64,000 nt of DNA from Acidimicrobiaceae bacterium (GTDB lineage Bacteria > Actinomycetota > Acidimicrobiia > Acidimicrobiales > Aldehydirespiratoraceae), in contig JAPOUM010000021.1 in assembly GCA_026708645.1 (NCBI GenBank), positions 58,993 through 122,992 of the forward strand, given 5' to 3'. Every line of letters begins with the position of its first letter. Position 1 is the first letter of the stretch. The notes beneath the pieces were generated by a model, which was not told where the DNA came from, did no database searches, and worked only from the letters and a program-made list of their open reading frames with translations. Below, piece after piece: positions 54,737 through 62,172 of the stretch. A program made the translations under genes and the position numbers.

Positions 54737-57700
54737 TTGGACTGGGCGGACGAGTTTCTTGCTGAGCGTGAGGCCGATCTCTGGACCCCGCCGAAAGACT
54801 TCCCGCGCGGGCTGACGCCGGGCGACGCCTTCTTCCAGCGATACGGCGGCTCGGTGGTGGGCCAGGGGCTCGAAGTGGTGCTGGCATCAGCATCGCAAAA
54901 GCCTTCGGCGCAGACGATGCGCGACGCTTATCGCAAGCGCTGGGACGGCCGGGGCAGCCCGGTGCTCGTGGTGGTCGGCTATCCGGCGACCTCTTCATCG
55001 CAGCTCCCCGCAACATCATCGCCGCCGACATCGGCATCGCAGCAGCCGACATCGGCATCGCAGCAGCCGACCTCGCTGCCGCCTGCCGGCAGTCGCATGA
55101 CCACGACGCTGTTGGCGCTGTGCGGTCCGACGGGCGACAACCCTTCTGTGCTGTTCGATCAGGACGTGGCCCAGATCGAGAGGCTCGCTGACTGCGCTCT
55201 GGCGCAACCCGACCAGCTCGCAGCGATACGCATGCTGCAGAAGGTGCAGGGCTCTCTCGCCGCGCCGCGTCACATGCAGCTCGACGCGGGCCTGCGCAAC
55301 ATGGGCTTGCTGGCCACCCAGGAGCTGCGTTCCGGGCTGCCTCAGCGCTCCGACTGGCCTGAGGCGCAAGCGGCCGGCCGGTCGGTGATGGGACTTCGGG
55401 GCAGGCGCCTCGCCGAGGGCCTCGGCTTCCGCATCGAGCAGCACGCCAACCACGTCCACCTGCTGAAAGTCGACGGTCACAGCCGCGCCGCGGCCGTCTT
55501 CTGCAACGACGACGAGCCTTTCGACGCGCCCGCCAGGCGTTTCGACCATCTCACGCCGGTGTCGCTGGCTTTGGCCCACGCCGACATGCACGGCGCCGAC
55601 TGGGTGGTGCTCACCCGCGGCAGCGAGATACGCCTCTACGCCGCCCGGCCCGACACCGGCGTGGGCCGCAAGGGCCGCACAGAGACCTTCGTGGAAGCCA
55701 ACCTGGCGCTGCTGTCCGACGAGCAGGCCGGCTATCTGCATCTGTTGTTCTCTGCCGCGGCTCTCGACGAAGACGGCATCATCGAGGAGATACTGGAGAG
55801 TTCCGACCGCTTCGCCGCCGATCTGGCTGTGCGGCTGCGCGACCGTGTCTATGACGAGACCGTCCCCGCACTGGCGGCTGCGGTCGCAGCGCGCATGGGT
55901 CCTGATCCTGAGCCCGAGGATCTGCGGGCCGCCTACGAGCAGGTGATGGTGATCCTCTTCCGGCTGTTGTTCGTGGCTTACGCCGAGGCCAGAGACCTGT
56001 TTCCCTACACCAGCAACACTCGCTACGCCGACCATTCGCTGACCCGTCTCGTGGCCCGCCTCACCGAAGACCAGCGCAGCAGGCAGCCCCGCTACGACCA
56101 GTCGGCGACATCGATGTGGACCGACATCAAGGCGCTGTGGGCCGCCGTCGACACCGGCAACGTGGCTTGGGCGCTGCCCGCCTACAACGGCGGGCTGTTC
56201 GCCCGCGACCGTGAGGTGAGCGCCTCGGGCGCGGCGATAGAGGCGATGGCCCCGCTCACCGACGCCGAGCTCGCGCCCGCGCTGTCGTCGATGCTCATCG
56301 ACCGCGGCGCCGAGGGCGTCGGGCCGGTGGATTTCCGGTCGTTGTCGGTGCGCACCTTCGGCACGATCTATGAGGGTCTGCTGGAGTCGCAGCTGTCGCT
56401 GGCCGAACAGGATCTGGCGGTCAGGCGCCTGGGCAAGGACAGCGCCCCGACCTTCGTGCCGGCCGCCGACGGCGACGAGGTGGAGGTGCCCGCGGGCAGC
56501 GTCTACTTCCACAACCGTTCGGGTGTGCGCAAAAGCACCGGCAGCTATTTCACCAAGCCCTTCGCAGTGAAGCACCTCCTCGACCACGCCCTGGAGCCGG
56601 CGCTGGACGATCATCTGGAGCGTCTCGACGCATTGGCCGCCGCCGACGACACCGCCGGGGTGGAACAGGCCTTCTTCGACTTTCGCTGCGCCGACATCGC
56701 CATGGGCTCGGGGCATTTCCTGGTGGCCGCAGTGGACCGCATCGAGAGGCGCCTGACAGGCTGGCTGAGCCGCAACCCCGTCCCCGCGGCGGGCGTGAAC
56801 GCGCAGCTGCGGAGGCTTCAGACAGCGGCGATCGCGGCGCTCGGCGATTTCGCCACCGACGACAAGATCGAGACGGGCCTGCTGCTGCGCCGCCAAGTGG
56901 CCCGCCACTGCATCTACGGCGTCGACTTGAACCGTGTGGCGGTGGAACTGGCACGACTGTCGATCTGGGTCCACACGTTCGTGCCAGGCCTGCCGCTGAG
57001 CTTCCTCGACCACAACCTCGTGCAGGGCAACAGCCTCACCGGCATAGGAACCCTCGACGAAGTGCTGCGAATCTTCGAACCGGGTGCCGACCCCGACACG
57101 GTGAGCTTCACCCGCATTCAGCTAGAGCAGATGCTTGCTGAGTCGGAAGGGTCGCTGAAGCGTCTGGCCCGCACCGCCGATGCCACCAAAGATGAGATCG
57201 CCGAAGCCCGCGAGGCTTACAAGGAGGCTCGCGAAGCTGTGCAGCCAGCGATTGCGATCTTCGATGTGGTGGCTGCTCACCGCGCCAACGCCGGCGATCT
57301 TCCCGAGAATTTTGATCCGGCGGCCTTGATCGCGCTTGCGGACAGCGACGCTGTGCGGGCGGCTGTAGCGAGCTTGAAGCCAGTGCATTTCCCTGCCGTG
57401 TTCCCCGAAGTGTTCCTGAGGGAAAGGCGCAGCGGCTTCGACTGTCTGATCGGCAACCCGCCGTGGGAGAAAGTCGTGGCCGACCGAGAAGTCTGGTGGG
57501 GTATGCACCTGCCGGGCGTTCGCTCTCTGCCGGTGGCGAAACGCCGAGCGAGCATCGACGACTTGGAGCGCCGCCGCCCCGATCTGGCCTTCGAGTTCGA
57601 TGAGGCCAAGGATGCTGCCGAGTCGCTCAAGCTGGTGTTGCGAGCCGCCTTCCCCAATCTCGGGTCTGGTCAGACCGATCTGTACAAGGCGTTCTCGTGG

Positions 57701-58627
57701 GCGAACCTGGAACTTGCCCGCCACGGCGGCAGGGTAGGGATCGTGCTGCCTCGCACGGCAGTGTCCGACGCTGGCATGGCCAAGTGGCGAGCCCACTGTC
57801 TAAAGCGCCGAGCCGAGCCGAGCCGAGCCGAGCCGAGCCGAGCCGAGCCGAGCCGAGCCAAGCCAAGCGTTCCGAGTTTATCAGAGCAGATGTCGGTTCT
57901 CACGCTCATCAACCACAAGGGCTGGGTGTTCGAGGGGGTTCACAACTCCTACACGGTGGCGCTGCTGACGGTCACGCGATCCTCACCGTCGCGACCTGTC
58001 TCAACACCGGCCAGTGGGCCTTCGACGACGTCGACGGCCGCTACACCGTTGCCCTCGTCGCAGTTCGCAAAGCCAATCCCAGGTCCGAGCCTTGGGGGCG
58101 GCTTCGACGAAGCCGCCGAAGACGCCGACGACATAGATCCTCAGATAGCGATATATCCCGGCCCGGCAAGCTCGCTGGATCATTACTACAAGTTGCTAAG
58201 GGGAGGCCCGGAACTGGTCCCCGTGTCGGAATTTCAGCGTTGGTCGAACTCTGCGGCGTTCCCGCAGGTTCCCAGCCGGGCAGCGTTCCGGGTGTGGCGC
58301 AAAATGAAACAGCATCCCCGTTTCGACGGCAGCGACCTCGACAGCAGCGTCGCGCCCACGGAAGGGGGGGGGGGCGTCGGAGATGGAGATTCCGGCCAGT
58401 CCAGGGAGACTTCAACGCCACGACCGACCGCCACCGCTTCTTCCGAGACGACGGACTTGGCGCTTTCGAGCAGTCGCGGAACTACACGCGACCCACGACA
58501 GAGGGCTCTTCGTGAACGACGATGGCAGTTCCGCCCGGTCCGCGAACTCGATGCCACCAACGACCGGGGGCTCTTCGTGAACGACGACGGTGCGACAGCC
58601 ACTGACGCTAGGCGGAATGAGAAATGA
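54737..58627 (+). CDS. Eco57I-type (type IIG-like) DNA methyltransferase/restriction protein, body
   Basis: 1296 residues, starting at TTG 7 nt after GATACT. An N-terminal region of about 600 residues has no certain domain. Methyltransferase motif I is DIAMGSGHFLVAAVDRIERR (about residue 652), motif IV is CLIGNPPWEKV (about residue 904), and YGVDLNRVAVELARLSIWVH supports N6-adenine methylation. From about residue 1015 the frame is disturbed: an RAEPS repeat from nine AGCCG units, a duplicated WVFEGVHNSYTVAL-type motif, an 11-G run, and three WxFRxVxE motifs in three frames. The stop overlaps the ATG of the first specificity cassette (ATGA). The enzyme may be phase-variable or decaying. Confidence 0.82.
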   Translation: MDWADEFLAEREADLWTPPKDFPRGLTPGDAFFQRYGGSVVGQGLEVVLASASQKPSAQTMRDAYRKRWDGRGSPVLVVVGYPATSSSQLPATSSPPTSASQQPTSASQQPTSLPPAGSRMTTTLLALCGPTGDNPSVLFDQDVAQIERLADCALAQPDQLAAIRMLQKVQGSLAAPRHMQLDAGLRNMGLLATQELRSGLPQRSDWPEAQAAGRSVMGLRGRRLAEGLGFRIEQHANHVHLLKVDGHSRAAAVFCNDDEPFDAPARRFDHLTPVSLALAHADMHGADWVVLTRGSEIRLYAARPDTGVGRKGRTETFVEANLALLSDEQAGYLHLLFSAAALDEDGIIEEILESSDRFAADLAVRLRDRVYDETVPALAAAVAARMGPDPEPEDLRAAYEQVMVILFRLLFVAYAEARDLFPYTSNTRYADHSLTRLVARLTEDQRSRQPRYDQSATSMWTDIKALWAAVDTGNVAWALPAYNGGLFARDREVSASGAAIEAMAPLTDAELAPALSSMLIDRGAEGVGPVDFRSLSVRTFGTIYEGLLESQLSLAEQDLAVRRLGKDSAPTFVPAADGDEVEVPAGSVYFHNRSGVRKSTGSYFTKPFAVKHLLDHALEPALDDHLERLDALAAADDTAGVEQAFFDFRCADIAMGSGHFLVAAVDRIERRLTGWLSRNPVPAAGVNAQLRRLQTAAIAALGDFATDDKIETGLLLRRQVARHCIYGVDLNRVAVELARLSIWVHTFVPGLPLSFLDHNLVQGNSLTGIGTLDEVLRIFEPGADPDTVSFTRIQLEQMLAESEGSLKRLARTADATKDEIAEAREAYKEAREAVQPAIAIFDVVAAHRANAGDLPENFDPAALIALADSDAVRAAVASLKPVHFPAVFPEVFLRERRSGFDCLIGNPPWEKVVADREVWWGMHLPGVRSLPVAKRRASIDDLERRRPDLAFEFDEAKDAAESLKLVLRAAFPNLGSGQTDLYKAFSWANLELARHGGRVGIVLPRTAVSDAGMAKWRAHCLKRRAEPSRAEPSRAEPSRAKPSVPSLSEQMSVLTLINHKGWVFEGVHNSYTVALLTVTRSSPSRPVSTPASGPSTTSTAATPLPSSQFAKPIPGPSLGGGFDEAAEDADDIDPQIAIYPGPASSLDHYYKLLRGGPELVPVSEFQRWSNSAAFPQVPSRAAFRVWRKMKQHPRFDGSDLDSSVAPTEGGGGVGDGDSGQSRETSTPRPTATASSETTDLALSSSRGTTRDPRQRALRERRWQFRPVRELDATNDRGLFVNDDGATATDARRNEK
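57811..57865 (+). repeat. pentanucleotide simple-sequence repeat (AGCCG)9 plus two AGCCA
   Basis: Nine perfect AGCCG units (57811-57855) and two AGCCA units (57856-57865) inside the methyltransferase reading frame. Because five is not a multiple of three, gain or loss of a unit by slipped replication shifts the frame: a classic contingency-locus signature. Confidence 0.92.
57900..58080 (+). repeat. duplicated TRD-edge motif in two frames
   Basis: In the main frame the Trp codon at 57923 starts WVFEGVHNSYTVALLTV. In the +1-offset frame the Trp codon at 58015 starts WAFDDVDGRYTVALVAV. The two copies are 92 bp apart (3n+2). The main frame resumes recognisable sequence after the second copy. Confidence 0.65.
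58364..58374 (+). repeat. poly-G run of 11 in the methyltransferase gene
   Basis: Eleven Gs. After the run each of the three frames reads one different copy of the WxFRxVxE motif, so run length decides which is translated. Long poly-G is highly slippage-prone. Confidence 0.9.
58384..58600 (+). repeat. three tandem degenerate motif copies in three frames
   Basis: Trp codons at 58384, 58458 and 58523 open WRFRPVQGDFNATTDRHRFF, WRFRAVAELHATHDRGLF and WQFRPVRELDATNDRGLF, in frames 1, 3 and 2. Spacings are 74 and 65 bp, both 3n+2. The last two copies share LFVNDDG. Confidence 0.8.
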
Positions 58628-59223
58628 GCCAGGTCTGGCCTGTCTACAAGGGCTCGAGCTTCAACTTGTGGGATCCTGACACGGGCACCTACTACGACAG
58701 TGTCGACTCTGTGAGCATCACGGAGCACCTTCAGGAGAAGCGGCGTTCGCAGAGCGGCACCAGGTCATCGGCGTTCGCAGAACTTGATGATGGTGTGTTT
58801 GACGACCCTGAGACGCTGCCGTGCCGCCGGGCGCGTATCGCTTTCCGAGACGTGACTAGATCCACCGACACGAGAACTCTCATTGCAGCCCTCGTGCCAC
58901 CAGAACGGGTGATCGTGAATCAGGCGCCGTATCTGTTGCGAACCGCTGGTTCTGCTCGTGATGAAGCGTATGTGCTGGGTGTGCTGTGCTCGATGCTGTG
59001 TGATTGGCAGGCTCGTCGGACGGTTGAGCTTCATGTCACGTTCGAGCAGTTGAATAGCTTCACGATGCCCGACCCGGGTGAGGGGCATCCGGTGCGTGAC
59101 CGGGTGACTGAGTTGGCGGCGCGGTTGGCGGCTAGCGATGAGCGGTTCTCTGAGTGGGCTGCTGAAGTCGGTGTTCCGGTCGCTTCAGCGACAGCTGCCT
59201 CCTCGACCGGGGGGGGGGGGTAG
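58624..59223 (+). CDS. type IIG specificity region, cassette 1
   Basis: 199 residues. It continues the C-terminal specificity part of Eco57I-type enzymes as a separate frame whose ATG overlaps the methyltransferase stop. Signatures are VWPVYKGSSFNLWDPDTG, then RARIAFRDV, NQAPYLLRTAGSARDEAYVL and DERFSEWAAEVGVPV. The frame ends in a 12-G run followed by TAG. In another frame the DNA after the run encodes the expected C-terminal helix (ALCELDACVAYLYGLDGDD, to a TAG at 59382). One extra G, or two fewer, would join the two. It may act as a separate coupled subunit or as an out-of-frame extension. Confidence 0.75.
   Translation: MSQVWPVYKGSSFNLWDPDTGTYYDSVDSVSITEHLQEKRRSQSGTRSSAFAELDDGVFDDPETLPCRRARIAFRDVTRSTDTRTLIAALVPPERVIVNQAPYLLRTAGSARDEAYVLGVLCSMLCDWQARRTVELHVTFEQLNSFTMPDPGEGHPVRDRVTELAARLAASDERFSEWAAEVGVPVASATAASSTGGGG
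59209..59220 (+). repeat. poly-G run of 12, cassette 1
   Basis: Twelve Gs directly before TAG at the junction between the specificity domain and its C-terminal helix. Length change would switch between truncated and full-length forms. Confidence 0.92.
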
Positions 59224-59247
59224 ACGCCCTATGCGAGTTGGACGCGT

Positions 59248-60015
59248 GTGTCGCCTACCTCTACGGGCTGGACGGGGACGACATCGCTGTGGTCTACGAC
59301 ACGTTCGGCAGGCCGGGGCAGTGGGATGAGCGACGCGACGCGGTCCTCGCCCACTACCGGAGAATCGTCACCGAGCAGCGGTAGCGAAAGCAGCGACAGC
59401 CCGGTGTCGCCACGTTCCGGCGAGGTCTGGCCTGTTTATAAAGGCTCGAGTTTCAACTTGTGGGACCCGGACACGGGCACCTACTACGACAGCGTTGACG
59501 CCGCGAGCATCACGGAGCACCTTCAGGAGAAGCGGCGTTCGCAGAGCAGCACGAGGTCGTCGGCTTTCGCAGAAGTCGAGAGAGCGGTGTTGGACGATCC
59601 GGCGACCTTGCCGTGTCGCCGGGCGCGTATCGCCTTCCGCGACGTGACCAACCCGACCAACACTCGCACGATCGTGTCGGCGCTGGTGCCGCCTAATCGC
59701 GTGATCGTTAATCAGGCACCGTATCTGTTGCGGGCCGCTGGTTCTGCCCGTGACGAAGCGTATTTGCTGGGCGTGTTGTGCTCGATGCCGTGTGATTGGC
59801 AGGCTCGTCGGACGGTTGAATTGCATGTCACCTTCGAGCAGTTGAACAGCCTCACTATTCCCGATCCAGGCGAGGGGCATCCGGTGCGCGACCGGGTGAT
59901 TGAACTGGCAGCGCGGTTGGCGGCTAGCGATGAGCGGTTCTCTGAGTGGGCTGCTGAAGTCGGTGTTCCGGTCGCTTCAGCGACAGCTGCCTCCTCGACC
60001 GGGGGGGGGGGGTAG
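59248..60015 (+). CDS. type IIG specificity region, cassette 2
   Basis: The open frame of 255 codons starts at a GTG inside the out-of-frame tail of cassette 1; the real domain begins near 59428. It reads EVWPVYKGSSFNLWDPDTG, RARIAFRDVTNPTNTRTIV and DEAYLLGVLCSMPCDWQARR, then DERFSEWAAEVGVPV, and ends at a 12-G run plus TAG, exactly like cassette 1. A tail in another frame (to TAG 60174) gives the missing helix. It has no obvious start codon or ribosome site of its own, so it is probably silent until recombination or slippage joins it to the body. Confidence 0.6.
   Translation: MSPTSTGWTGTTSLWSTTRSAGRGSGMSDATRSSPTTGESSPSSGSESSDSPVSPRSGEVWPVYKGSSFNLWDPDTGTYYDSVDAASITEHLQEKRRSQSSTRSSAFAEVERAVLDDPATLPCRRARIAFRDVTNPTNTRTIVSALVPPNRVIVNQAPYLLRAAGSARDEAYLLGVLCSMPCDWQARRTVELHVTFEQLNSLTIPDPGEGHPVRDRVIELAARLAASDERFSEWAAEVGVPVASATAASSTGGGG
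60001..60012 (+). repeat. poly-G run of 12, cassette 2
   Basis: Same length and position within the repeat as the run at 59209. Confidence 0.92.
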
Positions 60016-60039
60016 ACGCCCTATGCGAGTTGGACGCGT

Positions 60040-60975
60040 GTGTCGCCTACCTCTACGGGCTGGACGGGGACGACATCGCTGTGGTCTACGACACGTTCGG
60101 CAGGCCGGGGCAGTGGGATGAGCGACGCGACGCGGTCCTCGCCCACTACCGGAGAATCGTCACCGAGCAGAGGTAGCGAAAGTCTTGCCGAGGCACACTC
60201 TGGCGAGGTCTGGCCCGTCTATTCGGGCAAGAGCTTCAACCTTTGGCAGCCAGACACCGGCGACTATTACGACAGCGCCGCCGCGGATGAGATTTTTGCG
60301 CATCTGCACGAGAAACGCTCGAGGCAGAGCCGCACAAAGTCGTCGGCGTTCTCGGGGTTGACCGAGTCGGTGCTTGAGGATCCAGCGACGCTGCCGTGCC
60401 GTCAGCCGCGTATCGCCTTCCGCGACGTGACCAACCCGACCAACACTCGCACGATCGTGGCGGCGTTGATCCCGCCTGATCGGGTCGTCGTCCACAAGGC
60501 CCCGTATCTGCTGCGAAAGGTTGGCAGCGCTTGTGACGAGGCGTATCTGCTCGGATTGCTCAGTTCGATGCCATGCGACTGGCAGTCGCGGCGCACAGTC
60601 GAACTGGTCATGTCTTTTGAACAGGTCGGCCAGTTGGTAGTGCCCGATCCGGGTGAGGGGCATCCGGTGCGTGACCGGGTGGCGGAGATAGCGGGCCGCC
60701 TCGCTGCGACCGATGAGCGCTTCTCCGAGTGGGCCGCCGAGGTCGGTGTTTCGGTCGGCTCGGCGAGCGACGCCGCCGTCAAGCAAGACCTGATCTGCGA
60801 GCTGGACGCCTGTGTGGCGATCCTCTACGGCCTCGACTCCGCCGACCTCGCCGTGATCTACAGCACCTTCGACGCCAAGCGCCCCGACCGCTACGCCGAT
60901 CACCACGCCGCAGTCCTGCCCCATTTCCACCACTGGTCTGCCCTGCAAGGCCGCTCCGCTGCTCAACCCGACTAG
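60040..60975 (+). CDS. type IIG specificity region, cassette 3 (complete C-terminus)
   Basis: 311 codons from a GTG in the tail of cassette 2; the domain proper starts near 60208. It reads EVWPVYSGKSFNLWQPDTG, RQPRIAFRDVTNPTNTRT, DEAYLLGLLSSMPCDWQSRR and DERFSEWAAEVGVSVG. It has no poly-G, so it runs on in frame into the C-terminal helix LICELDACVAILYGLDSADL and ends QPD. It is more diverged in its central part than cassettes 1 and 2 are from each other, so it could confer another DNA specificity. It probably lacks its own start. Confidence 0.65.
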   Translation: MSPTSTGWTGTTSLWSTTRSAGRGSGMSDATRSSPTTGESSPSRGSESLAEAHSGEVWPVYSGKSFNLWQPDTGDYYDSAAADEIFAHLHEKRSRQSRTKSSAFSGLTESVLEDPATLPCRQPRIAFRDVTNPTNTRTIVAALIPPDRVVVHKAPYLLRKVGSACDEAYLLGLLSSMPCDWQSRRTVELVMSFEQVGQLVVPDPGEGHPVRDRVAEIAGRLAATDERFSEWAAEVGVSVGSASDAAVKQDLICELDACVAILYGLDSADLAVIYSTFDAKRPDRYADHHAAVLPHFHHWSALQGRSAAQPD

Positions 60976-61143
60976 CTCCGCCACCCGCAGGCAGATTCAG
61001 ATGCGGACTTGCGGCAGAAAAGAAAAAGGGGCGCCGTGCGTTCCGGGGCCCCGTTGCAAGCGGCATGTCACACTGCCGTAGGATGATGTGAGTCGGGTGC
61101 GTCGGACAGACGGATCCTGATTATCGTTGAGCCAGGAGGAGCT

Positions 61144-61353
61144 ATGGCCGTTAGCGACGATCTCTATGCCGACATCGAAGTCGAAGTCCTTGACGAAGCT
61201 GGCGTCGAAGAACTGATCCACAACGCTTTGGCTGAAGCGGGCTGCACTTGGGAGGAACTGCAGGAGCAGGCCAGAGTTGGACGTTTCACGAACGAGACGG
61301 CTCGCGAAGCCTGGTTCGTGGTGTCGACCTTTGCCGAGCCGTCGCCAGCCTGA
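61144..61353 (+). CDS. small acidic protein, possible antitoxin-like partner
   Basis: 69 residues with an excellent AGGAGGA site 4 nt before the ATG. The protein is acidic (YADIEVEVLDEAGVEELIHN) with a C-terminal half CTWEELQEQARVGRFTNETA that looks like a small helical, HTH-type module. No family is recognised. It overlaps the next gene by about 20 bp in another frame, an arrangement common in toxin-antitoxin pairs with the antitoxin first. That role is inference. It starts about 170 bp after the third specificity cassette. Confidence 0.6.
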   Translation: MAVSDDLYADIEVEVLDEAGVEELIHNALAEAGCTWEELQEQARVGRFTNETAREAWFVVSTFAEPSPA

Positions 61354-62011
61354 CCTCCAGCACCAAGCGAGGGAGTTCGCGAACGAACTCACGGAGGTGC
61401 TCAATCTAACGCTTACGCACGGCCCTCGGCTGTCCGTGGTGATGGAGCCGAGCGGCTGCGCGGTCATCGGGAACCGTATTTCCCGAGAGAAACCACTGGG
61501 TGAACCGGTGTCGTTGTCGGCGTCTCGAGCCCAACCCCGGCTGGAACTGCGTCTGCTGCACACGCTGGCGCTCGACAAATCTCAGCAGTTCCTCACCACG
61601 ACCAAGAACAGCTACAAGCTTTCACATGCGCGCGATTCGTGTCCGATCGTGACCTACGACTACACCTGCAACCCACCCAACAGCTACCCGGAGGCGCACT
61701 TTCATCTCCATGGTGAAGCTGTCGCCATCCGGGAGATGCTGGATCGATGCGGCCGAACCAAGGACAAGCCCGATGACTTGCACTTCCCCGTCGGCTGGCG
61801 CCGGTTTCGGCCTTGCCTGGAGGATCTGATCGAGTTCTGCATTTTGGAACAGCTCGTGGTGCCGCACGACGGATGGCAAAAGGCTCTTGAAGAGTCGCGT
61901 CGCTGGTTCCACAAGCGACAACTGCAAGCGGCAGTCCGGGGAGATCCTGAAGTAGCAGCCGACGCGCTCGCCAAGGCGGGCTGGAGGGTGACAGCGGCCG
62001 GTGCTGAGTAG
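61331..62011 (+). CDS. hypothetical protein coupled to the small acidic gene
   Basis: 226 residues from a TTG at 61331; starts at 61277 or GTG 61397 are possible. The protein is soluble. Notable segments are RLSVVMEPSGCAVIGNRIS (an exposed beta strand pair), DYTCNPPNSYPEAHFHLHGE with a YPxAHFHxHG metal-site-like cluster, and LHFPVGWRRFRPCLEDLIEF near the C-terminal third. Similar LHFPVG-RRFRPCLED segments occur, as far as I recall, in uncharacterised actinobacterial proteins. Position suggests a partner, possibly a toxin, for the preceding gene. The function is unknown. Confidence 0.55.
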   Translation: MPSRRQPDLQHQAREFANELTEVLNLTLTHGPRLSVVMEPSGCAVIGNRISREKPLGEPVSLSASRAQPRLELRLLHTLALDKSQQFLTTTKNSYKLSHARDSCPIVTYDYTCNPPNSYPEAHFHLHGEAVAIREMLDRCGRTKDKPDDLHFPVGWRRFRPCLEDLIEFCILEQLVVPHDGWQKALEESRRWFHKRQLQAAVRGDPEVAADALAKAGWRVTAAGAE

Positions 62012-62135
62012 CGGGAAGCGGTTGAAGGAGAAGGCGAAGCAGCCTGCGCCAGTGTCGGTGGCTTTTTGGGTGGGTCAGCTGGAGAGGGCTCAGAGGAATA
62101 TTTTTGATCTTCAAACAAGATTTTTGCATGAGATA

Positions 62136-62166
62136 GGTGTGAATGTCACACCAGTGACCTATACTG
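62136..62166 (+). promoter_or_regulatory. promoter and palindromic operator of DUF222-HNH gene 2
   Basis: GGTGTGAATGTCACACC (62136-62152) covers the -35 region. TATACT (62161-62166) is the -10 box, 17 nt behind the TGTGAA hexamer inside the palindrome, and ends 6 nt before the ATG at 62173. The layout and sequence match gene 1 at 41087. Confidence 0.75.
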
Positions 62167-62172
62167 TTGTTC

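Larger units (their letters stand above)
58630..60177 (+). repeat. 792-bp tandem duplication of the specificity cassette
   Basis: Cassettes 1 and 2 repeat with a 792 bp period (poly-G at 59209 and 60001). From about 59118 to 59390 the match to 59910-60182 is almost perfect, while the 5' parts have diverged more. A third, more distant copy follows to 60975. Confidence 0.88.

Noticed and set aside
58364..60012. Poly-G runs as plain sequencing errors
   Set aside because: Homopolymer miscounts are possible, but four repeat tracts, frame-stepped duplications and tandem cassettes together are hard to explain by error alone; kept as a finding with this caveat.
54737..60975. BREX PglX as the identity of the large methyltransferase
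   Set aside because: The motifs suit Eco57I-type enzymes generally, and no other BREX gene lies nearby.
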